From an uncultured Clostridia bacterium (GTDB taxonomy: Bacteria; Bacillota; Clostridia; UMGS1883): 36,035 nucleotides of DNA. Under the pieces are notes generated by a model that was not told where the DNA came from, did no database searches, and saw nothing but the letters and a program-made list of their open reading frames with translations. The position numbers and the translations under genes were made by a program. How positions within the stretch are numbered: the stretch's first letter is position 1; each line of letters begins with the position of its first letter. The stretch spans positions 1 to 36,035 of the forward strand of contig CAKSNY010000029.1 in NCBI GenBank assembly GCA_934476455.1, written 5' to 3'. Shown piece by piece: positions 30,737-36,035 of this stretch.

Positions 30737-32047
30737 TTAAAACTGACCGCTTATTGCGGACAGCTTTTCAGCCGCAGGCGGAATTATTGACGCGGCGCTG
30801 CCAAAAAGGGAAAGCTGCTCGCACTTTTTTAGCATGGGTGTGACCGGCGATGATGCGCAAAGCCCTTCATAAATAAAATTGTAATTCATTTTAAGTGCGG
30901 GGAACATATATTTCCCCTTACAGGTTACAAAGTAAGCGGCGCGCTTTAATACAACGCGCAGTTTTTTCAGATCGTCAAAAGAAAGGGCGCAGGCGCGGCG
31001 GGCACGCATAATGCGCCTTGCCGTTACAACGCCTATTCCGGGTACGCGCAGCAGCATTTCGTAAGGAGCGGTGTTTATTTCCACGGGAAATTTTTCTATA
31101 TGGCGCAATGCCCAGCAGCATTTGGGGTCAATCTGCAAATCAAGATTTGGGGAATCCTCCTCTAAAATTTCGGAAGATGAAAAACCGTAAAAACGCATAA
31201 GCCAGTCTGCCTGATAAAGCCTGTGCTCGCGAAGAAGCGGCGGCGGTGTGTTTTGCGGAAGTGCCGGGTGATTGCCGACGGGAATATATGCGGAAAAATA
31301 AACCCGTTTAAGGCTGTAATTTTTATAAAGCGCTTCGGAAAGAGAAAGGATATGGCGGTCGCTTTCACCGCTTGCACCGATTATCATTTGCGTGCTTTGC
31401 CCTGCGGGAACAAAGTCTGTTTTTTTATGGAGCGCAAGCGCGTTTTCACGGCGGGAAATAATGGTGTCGCGGATGGTTTTCATAGGTGCAAGCACGCTTT
31501 CGCGCTTTTTCTGCGGCGCCAGAAGCTTTAGTGATTTTTCGCTCGGCAGTTCTATATTTACGCTCATTCTGTCCGCAAAAAAACCAATTGCACGTATAAT
31601 CTCCCCCGATGCACCGGGAATACCCTTTATGTGAATATAGCCGTTAAAGCCGTATTCAAGGCGCAGTATGCGAACTGTTTCAAGCAGCCTTTCGGCGGTA
31701 TAGTCGGGGGTTTTTATTATACCGCTGCTTAAAAAAAGCCCCTCTATATAATTGCGCCTGTAAAAGGAAATTGTAAGCTCTGCAAGCTCTCGCGGGGTAA
31801 AGGACGCACGTGGAATATCGTTTGAAACGCGGTTATGACAGTATTTGCAATCGTTTATGCAATAGTTTGTATATAAAACCTTTAAAAGAGAAATACAGCG
31901 CCCGTCCGCACTGAACGCGTGACAGCACCCTGCGGCGGTAGGCGCGCCTATTGCACCGAAATCCGCACGGTTACTGCCCGAGGAAGAGCAGGAAACATCA
32001 TATTTTGCACTGTCTGCCAAAATTTCAAGCTTTTGTGAAAGTTCCAA
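30737..32047 (-). CDS. Putative DNA modification/repair radical SAM protein (TTG start)
   Basis: A 436-residue radical SAM enzyme of the 'putative DNA modification/repair radical SAM protein' type (TIGR03916-like, by pattern). Conserved cysteines upstream (Cys20, Cys41/42, Cys51) precede the SAM [4Fe-4S] motif CINDCKYC (Cys63, 67, 70). Then come FYRRNYIEGLFLSSG, the barrel, and a helix-hairpin-helix DNA-binding motif (LLRVPGIGVVTARRIM, with VPGIG at 335-339). Near the C-terminus QLSLF (411-415) exactly fits the sliding-clamp-binding consensus QL[SD]LF. The start is TTG 32047, preceded by GAGGGTGA; the in-frame ATG at 32110 lies upstream of the promoter -10. The reaction is unknown. Confidence 0.85.
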   Translation of the reverse strand: MELSQKLEILADSAKYDVSCSSSGSNRADFGAIGAPTAAGCCHAFSADGRCISLLKVLYTNYCINDCKYCHNRVSNDIPRASFTPRELAELTISFYRRNYIEGLFLSSGIIKTPDYTAERLLETVRILRLEYGFNGYIHIKGIPGASGEIIRAIGFFADRMSVNIELPSEKSLKLLAPQKKRESVLAPMKTIRDTIISRRENALALHKKTDFVPAGQSTQMIIGASGESDRHILSLSEALYKNYSLKRVYFSAYIPVGNHPALPQNTPPPLLREHRLYQADWLMRFYGFSSSEILEEDSPNLDLQIDPKCCWALRHIEKFPVEINTAPYEMLLRVPGIGVVTARRIMRARRACALSFDDLKKLRVVLKRAAYFVTCKGKYMFPALKMNYNFIYEGLCASSPVTPMLKKCEQLSLFGSAASIIPPAAEKLSAISGQF

Positions 32048-32077
32048 GATATTCACCCTCTTTTTGTTGATACAAAC

Positions 32078-32083
32078 AGTATA
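32078..32083 (-). promoter_or_regulatory. Promoter -10 of the radical SAM/DUF4130 operon
   Basis: On the minus strand TGTTATACT gives an extended -10 (TATACT at 32083-32078) with a weak -35 (TTGCAT, 17 bp upstream). It lies about 30 bases before the TTG start. Confidence 0.55.
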
Positions 32084-32121
32084 ACATAAAAAAAGAGAAA
32101 ATGCAAACAAATGTTCTGATT

Positions 32122-33165
32122 TTATTCGGTAAAAATTAAATCTTTTATAAAAAGAGCAAAGACGGGACCTATAATTATTCCGAAAATGCCCAAAAGCTTC
32201 ATTCCGGCATATATTGAAAAAATACTTGCCAGAGGGTGTATGCCCATTTTATCGCCTATTATTTTAGGCTCTGTAAACTGGCGCGTAAGAGCACATATTC
32301 CGTAAAGAGCCAAAAGCCCCCATCCCCTTTGAGGATTTTCGGAAAGTATTGAAAAAACCGCCCATGGCAGCATAACGGTTCCCGTGCCGAGTATGGGGAC
32401 GGCGTCCACAATCGCTATAATAAGGGCAAGCAAAGCGGCATATTCGACGGAAAGAAAGCACAGCCCCGCAAAAAGTATTGTAAAAATAATTGCGGCTATG
32501 GTAAGCTGCGCTTTGATGTACATAAAAACAGCCCCGCAAAAGGTGTTTTTTATTTTGCAGAAAAACAAAAAGGTTTGCGGCGGAACTGTTTTTTTAAAAA
32601 ATGCCGAAATTTTTTCACCGTCAAGAAGAATAAAAAAGGCGGATAAAAACGCTGTAAAAACAGTTATTACAAAGGACGGAATATTTTTCAGCGCAGACAG
32701 TATAAAATCCGCCGAATCCTTAAAAAAGCCCGACACCGCGTTATGCAGCGCCGCAGCGCCCTTTTGGTAAAAAAAGACGGTAAAATCGGAGGGATTGCGG
32801 GCTTTATTTCCCAAAAATGAAAATCTGGCGGAAATTTTTGTAAAAACCGCCTCGGACGAGGTATAGATCGAGGGCAGAGCGTCGGCAAAGGAATAAAGCC
32901 CCTTAAGCGCATAATTAAGCGTAAAATATATAAGAAAAACAAATACCGCCGCGGCTGTAAGCGTGCAGATAACAGCTGCTATGACGGGCGGGGATTTCTT
33001 TTTTAAAGCATTATTTAAAGGCGTAAGCATTAAAACCATTAAAAGTGCGAAAACAAAGGGTACAAATAAGGGAAAGTACCTTTTGGCGGCAAAAAAAATA
33101 AAAATAACTGGCAGCGAAAAAACGGTTATATCCGTAAAAACAGTACGTAAGCGTGAATAATCCAT
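32122..33165 (-). CDS. AI-2E/YtvI-family membrane permease
   Basis: A 347-residue polytopic membrane protein with seven to eight hydrophobic segments. Family signatures are DAVPILGTGTVMLPWA and RQFTEPKIIGDKMGIHPLAS near the C-terminus. The long extracytoplasmic or amphipathic middle stretch (about 85-160) is typical of the superfamily. The closest pattern is YtvI, a sporulation membrane protein of unknown mechanism, rather than a quorum-signal exporter. TGGAGG precedes the ATG and directly follows the terminator at 33178-33209. It lies upstream of the radical SAM operon on the same strand with a 74-base gap that contains the next promoter. Confidence 0.82.
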   Translation of the reverse strand: MDYSRLRTVFTDITVFSLPVIFIFFAAKRYFPLFVPFVFALLMVLMLTPLNNALKKKSPPVIAAVICTLTAAAVFVFLIYFTLNYALKGLYSFADALPSIYTSSEAVFTKISARFSFLGNKARNPSDFTVFFYQKGAAALHNAVSGFFKDSADFILSALKNIPSFVITVFTAFLSAFFILLDGEKISAFFKKTVPPQTFLFFCKIKNTFCGAVFMYIKAQLTIAAIIFTILFAGLCFLSVEYAALLALIIAIVDAVPILGTGTVMLPWAVFSILSENPQRGWGLLALYGICALTRQFTEPKIIGDKMGIHPLASIFSIYAGMKLLGIFGIIIGPVFALFIKDLIFTE

Positions 33166-33177
33166 AAAAAATCCTCC

Positions 33178-33209
33178 AAAAAAAACAGAAAGAGTATAAA
33201 ACCCTTTCT
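33178..33209 (-). terminator. Terminator between apgM and the YtvI-like gene
   Basis: On the minus strand an 8-bp stem with one G-U pair (AGAAAGGG / CTCTTTCT, 7-nt loop) is followed by an uninterrupted run of eight U's. The U-run abuts the TGGAGG ribosome site of the YtvI-like gene. Confidence 0.75.
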
Positions 33210-33235
33210 ATTTTATGCACATAACCGTATTTAAA

Positions 33236-34438
33236 TCATAAAGAAAGAAACATTTTCATAAGAGAGCAGCCCTTATCAACATAGGTTCCTTTTTCACGGG
33301 CAAATTTCTCTGTAAATTGTGCGTTGTTATGGTTTGCGTCGCCTTTTTTATACATAACGCACGGAACACTTTCGCGCGAGTGTGTTTTTGTGGAAACGGG
33401 CGTCGGGTGGTCGGGCATTACCATAAAGGCGTAATCCTCGTTTGCCTCCTCCAGCCTTTTTTTAATATAGCCTATAACCTTGTTGTCTATAAGCTCGAGA
33501 GAGCGCGTTTTCCCCTCTGCATCGCCCTGGTGACCGCATTCGTCGGGGGCTTCGAGGTGAACGTACACAAGGTCTGAATTATCTTTCAAAAGCGCGTCTG
33601 CGGCAGCTTTTGCCTTTGCGTCAAAATCTGTATGAATATTTCCGGTTGCGCCGGGAACGTCTATGCTTTTCATCCCTGAAAGAATGGCAATGCCCTTTAT
33701 AAGGTCAACCGCGCTTACAACGGCTGCCTTTTTATTATAGCAATCATAAAAATTATCAAGCGACGGGCGCGTACCCTCTCCCCATATCCAAACCGAGGTT
33801 GCGGGGTTTTTGCCTGCCTTTATGCGAGCTTTATTTACGGGATGCTCCTTTAATATTTTTTCGCTTTTTTTCATTAAATCGAGTATTGTTTTGTCGGACG
33901 GGAGATAGTCTTTAATTTTTCTGTCTGAAATGTCATGCGGCGGCGTAAGAGAAAAGCTTTCGGGCGCGTCGTCCCAAACAAAAAGATGGCGGTAGCTTAT
34001 TCCCGGGAAAAAGTGCTTTCCGGGGCAGCCGAGTTCCTTTTCAACGGAGGATATCAATGCGCGGCTTTCTTCGGTGGAAATTTCACCGGCGGAGTAGTCA
34101 AGCATGGTTTTGTCTTCGTAATCGGCTTCATCCGAAAGCGTTACAAGGTTTGCGCGGAAAGTTGTTTGATTATCCTTTATATCCACGCCTATACTTGCCG
34201 CCTCAAGCGGGGAACGCCCGGTATAGCAAGTGTGCGGGTCGTATCCCATTACAGAAAGGTTTGCAACATCGCTGCCGGGCTTTAAGCCGTCGGGAACGGT
34301 TTTTACAAGGTAAATTTTTCCGTTTTCGGCAAAAAAGTCCATATTGGGGGTATTGCTTTTTTCAAGCGGTGTTTTTTTGCCGAGAGAATCTATAGGCAAA
34401 TCTGCGCAGCCGTCTGCGAGAACGATAACATATTTCAT
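33236..34438 (-). CDS. apgM: Cofactor-independent phosphoglycerate mutase, archaeal (ApgM) type
   Basis: A 400-residue alkaline-phosphatase-superfamily enzyme that interconverts 3- and 2-phosphoglycerate in glycolysis. The N-terminal MKYVIVLADGCADLPID has the metal-binding aspartate. LKPGSDVANLSVMGYDP (about 52-68) carries the catalytic serine region, GRSPLEAASIGV follows, and the C-terminal metal motifs are HLEAPDECGHQGD and VMPDHPTPV. AAAGGAC precedes the ATG. It is monocistronic with its own promoter. Related phosphoenzymes share the fold, but the length and pattern fit ApgM. Confidence 0.92.
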   Translation of the reverse strand: MKYVIVLADGCADLPIDSLGKKTPLEKSNTPNMDFFAENGKIYLVKTVPDGLKPGSDVANLSVMGYDPHTCYTGRSPLEAASIGVDIKDNQTTFRANLVTLSDEADYEDKTMLDYSAGEISTEESRALISSVEKELGCPGKHFFPGISYRHLFVWDDAPESFSLTPPHDISDRKIKDYLPSDKTILDLMKKSEKILKEHPVNKARIKAGKNPATSVWIWGEGTRPSLDNFYDCYNKKAAVVSAVDLIKGIAILSGMKSIDVPGATGNIHTDFDAKAKAAADALLKDNSDLVYVHLEAPDECGHQGDAEGKTRSLELIDNKVIGYIKKRLEEANEDYAFMVMPDHPTPVSTKTHSRESVPCVMYKKGDANHNNAQFTEKFAREKGTYVDKGCSLMKMFLSL

Positions 34439-34457
34439 AAAAATCTGTCCTTTCTGT

Positions 34458-34470
34458 GTTTAGTCTAAAC
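34458..34470. promoter_or_regulatory. Operator-like palindrome before apgM
   Basis: GTTTAG-T-CTAAAC, a perfect 6-bp inverted repeat with a central T, placed 12-25 bases downstream of the apgM -10, around the start of transcription. The cognate regulator is unknown. Confidence 0.4.
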
Positions 34471-34482
34471 TAACTTACTATG

Positions 34483-34511
34483 ATTATAGCAATAATTACG
34501 GATTATTTCAA
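34483..34511 (-). promoter_or_regulatory. Promoter of apgM
   Basis: On the minus strand TTGAAA (34511-34506), 17 bp, TATAAT (34488-34483), about 45 bases before the apgM ATG. Confidence 0.85.
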
Positions 34512-34570
34512 GTGCGAGTGCATAAAATTTTTCCTTTTGAACAGCTTATTTATAAAAGGGAGTGAGAAGT

Positions 34571-35899
34571 GTGATAGAAAGGCTGAAAGAAAACAAACAA
34601 TATGTGATAATGTCGGTGCTTTTGTGCGCGGTAACTGTTTTTGCAATATATCAGTACGCGCGGGCAAGCAGGTTGAAATACACAACGGAAATTGAGTATA
34701 ACAGGGTCTTTTCCGAGCTTACGGAATATGTTGATGATCTTGAAATATCGCTTCTTAAAGGACAGCTTGTAAACAGCCCCGGGCAAATGGCGCGGCTTTC
34801 TTCGGAGCTTTACCGCCAGGCGAGCGGCGCAAAGGCGAATTTGGCGCTTTTGCCGATAGGAGAAACAAAGCTTGAAAAAACGTCGGAATTTTTGTCACAG
34901 GTGGGAGAGTATGCAGCCGTAATTTCGCAGAAAATGCAAAAAGGCGAGGAAATGACAAAAAAAGAACTTGAAACCATTATAAAGCTTACCGAATACGCAA
35001 AAACGCTGAGGGTAAGCTTAGACAAAATGAACGAGGAAATAGCAGACGGGAAAATATCTTTTTCAGAGGAAAAGGACGCATTTAAAAAGGTATTTGCAAA
35101 AGGAAAAAGCGCAATGGCAGCGGATATGCAAAACCTTGAGGAGGAATTTCACAATTATCCGTCGCTTATATATGACGGACCGTTCTCGCAGCATCTGACG
35201 CTTAAAAAGTCTGTTATGGTAAGTACAAGACCGGAAATTTCAAAGGATATGGCGCTTAATCTGGCAAAAGGGCTTTTAAGAGAAAACGGAGAATATACCG
35301 CGCGTGAAGTAGGCGGAAAGCTGCCGTCTTACAATATAAGAAACGGCGCATACTGCGCAGAATTTACGAAAAACGGCGGGGTTTTGCTTTTAATGATGAA
35401 AGACCGCACCGTAGGCGACGTTAAGCTTGATATTAACAAAGCAAAAAGCTGTGCCGAAAAATTTTTGCGTGAAAACGGGTTTTCGGAGATGCGTGAAAGT
35501 TATTTTGAAATACGTGACGGCAGCGCTGTAATAAATTATGCCTACAGCCAGGACGAATATATAGTTTACCCCGACCTTGTAAAAGTAAAGGTAGCGCTTG
35601 ATAACGGTGAAATAATCGGCTTTGAAAGCCGTGGTTATATAATGAATCACACCTACAGAGAAATACCGAAAGAGCAAATTTCAGAAAATGAGGCACTTTC
35701 GTGTATAAACAGCTCGCTTTCGCACGAAAGTGTGACAAAGGCGGTAATACCCCTTGAAAACGGAAGCGAGGCATGCTGTTATCAGATAAAGGGTGTGGTT
35801 TCGGATAAGCATTATCTGGTATATGTGAACACGCAAACGGGGCTTGTGGAGGATATGCAGATACTGCTGGAGTCGGAAAACGGAACACTTGCGGTTTAA
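34571..35899 (+). CDS. ypeB: YpeB, germination protein (SleB partner)
   Basis: A 442-residue protein. The N-terminal signal-anchor helix is at about 11-30 (YVIMSVLLCAVTVFAIYQYA). A coiled-coil/helical region (about 35-190) follows, then PepSY-like YpeB repeats (about 215-435), with SYNIRNGAYCAEFTKNGGVLL and a C-terminal VYVNTQTGLVEDMQIL. In Bacillus YpeB stabilises the spore-cortex lytic enzyme SleB between the spore membranes. The start is GTG 34571, because AAAAGGGAG (34554-34562) is at good distance; GTG 34562 overlaps that site. No sleB lies beside it within the window. It is divergent from apgM. Confidence 0.92.
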   Translation: MIERLKENKQYVIMSVLLCAVTVFAIYQYARASRLKYTTEIEYNRVFSELTEYVDDLEISLLKGQLVNSPGQMARLSSELYRQASGAKANLALLPIGETKLEKTSEFLSQVGEYAAVISQKMQKGEEMTKKELETIIKLTEYAKTLRVSLDKMNEEIADGKISFSEEKDAFKKVFAKGKSAMAADMQNLEEEFHNYPSLIYDGPFSQHLTLKKSVMVSTRPEISKDMALNLAKGLLRENGEYTAREVGGKLPSYNIRNGAYCAEFTKNGGVLLLMMKDRTVGDVKLDINKAKSCAEKFLRENGFSEMRESYFEIRDGSAVINYAYSQDEYIVYPDLVKVKVALDNGEIIGFESRGYIMNHTYREIPKEQISENEALSCINSSLSHESVTKAVIPLENGSEACCYQIKGVVSDKHYLVYVNTQTGLVEDMQILLESENGTLAV

Positions 35900-35901
35900 T
35901 T

Positions 35902-35928
35902 AAGCGTGTCGACCTTATCGACACGCTT
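35902..35928 (+). terminator. Hairpin after ypeB
   Basis: A perfect 11-bp stem AAGCGTGTCGA / TCGACACGCTT with a 5-nt loop, directly after the ypeB stop. There is no U-tract, so termination would be inefficient. Confidence 0.5.
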
Positions 35929-36035
35929 CAAGCCGAAAGCTCGCTTTCGGAGCTTTCGTTTGAGAACATCTGCTTCTGCTCGCGCGGCGCTCACCGCGCC
36001 AGCCCTTGCAGGGAGCGGTTTTTGCGGTACACGCC
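35929..36035. repeat. GC-rich, hairpin-dense tail at the window edge
   Basis: Overlapping inverted repeats: CCGAAAGC/GCTTTCGG (35933-35940/35943-35950), the alternative CGAAAGCTC/GAGCTTTCG (35934-35942/35950-35958), and GCGCGG/CCGCGC (35982-35987/35994-35999). Composition is richer in G+C than the surroundings. No gene is supported. It could be a dispersed intergenic repeat or the start of an element beyond the window. Confidence 0.4.

Noticed and set aside
32048..32110. Longer N-terminus of the radical SAM protein from ATG 32110
   Set aside because: That ATG lies upstream of the -10 and lacks a ribosome site, while TTG 32047 follows GAGGGTGA; family members begin near LSQKLEILADSAKYD.
1..36035. 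CRISPR arrays, tRNA or rRNA genes, insertion sequences, prophage genes
   Set aside because: Looked for and not seen; the window is almost entirely core origin-region genes.

Overview
This window is the replication-origin region of a spore-forming, anaerobic-type Firmicute, most likely a member of the class Clostridia. The evidence is the conserved origin order rsmG-mnmG-mnmE-jag-yidC-yidD-rnpA-rpmH / dnaA-dnaN-yaaA-recF-remB-gyrB-gyrA, a CtsR-McsA-McsB-ClpC stress operon, and three sporulation or germination genes (CotF-like, YtvI-like, YpeB). Gene content alone does not fix the genus.

Layout, left to right. 1-780: a CotF-like ferritin-fold gene (-) divergent from ctsR. 783-5176: the ctsR-mcsA-mcsB-clpC operon (+) behind a sigma-A promoter and a textbook CtsR operator. 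5297-6734: a dCMP deaminase (TTG start) and a DUF11-repeat protein (+). 6861-9644: metN-metI-metQ, a methionine ABC importer (-). It is preceded by a consensus promoter, a 33-codon Met/Cys-rich leader ORF and an intrinsic terminator, which is the layout of an attenuator. 9706-17608: a small membrane protein, gyrA, gyrB, remB, recF, yaaA and dnaN (-, read from right to left). 17609-19454: dnaA with two flanking AT-rich regions that carry DnaA-box-like sequences (bipartite oriC).

Rightward from the origin (+): rpmH, rnpA, yidD, yidC and jag; then mnmE, mnmG and rsmG; then a Noc-like ParB paralogue; then soj (parA), spo0J (parB) and serS. A perfect parS lies in the soj promoter and a second lies at 30320, inside a coding sequence. 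29972-34438 is a minus-strand block: a DUF4130-type putative DNA metabolism protein and its partner radical SAM protein, a YtvI/AI-2E-type permease, and archaeal-type phosphoglycerate mutase. The window ends with ypeB (+) and a GC-rich, hairpin-dense tail.

How the genes work together: the core encodes replication initiation (DnaA, DnaN), topology (gyrase), RecF repair, chromosome segregation (Soj, Spo0J, Noc-like, parS), tRNA modification (MnmE/MnmG) and membrane protein insertion (YidC/YidD). The strongest candidate for an under-described system is the radical SAM/DUF4130 pair. The radical SAM protein has three SAM-cluster cysteines and a helix-hairpin-helix, and near its C-terminus it has QLSLF, an exact match to the bacterial sliding-clamp-binding consensus. 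This suggests a replication-coupled DNA repair or modification enzyme. The second is the proposed Met/Cys leader-peptide attenuator of metNIQ. All functional statements come from reading motifs and synteny; no searches were run.
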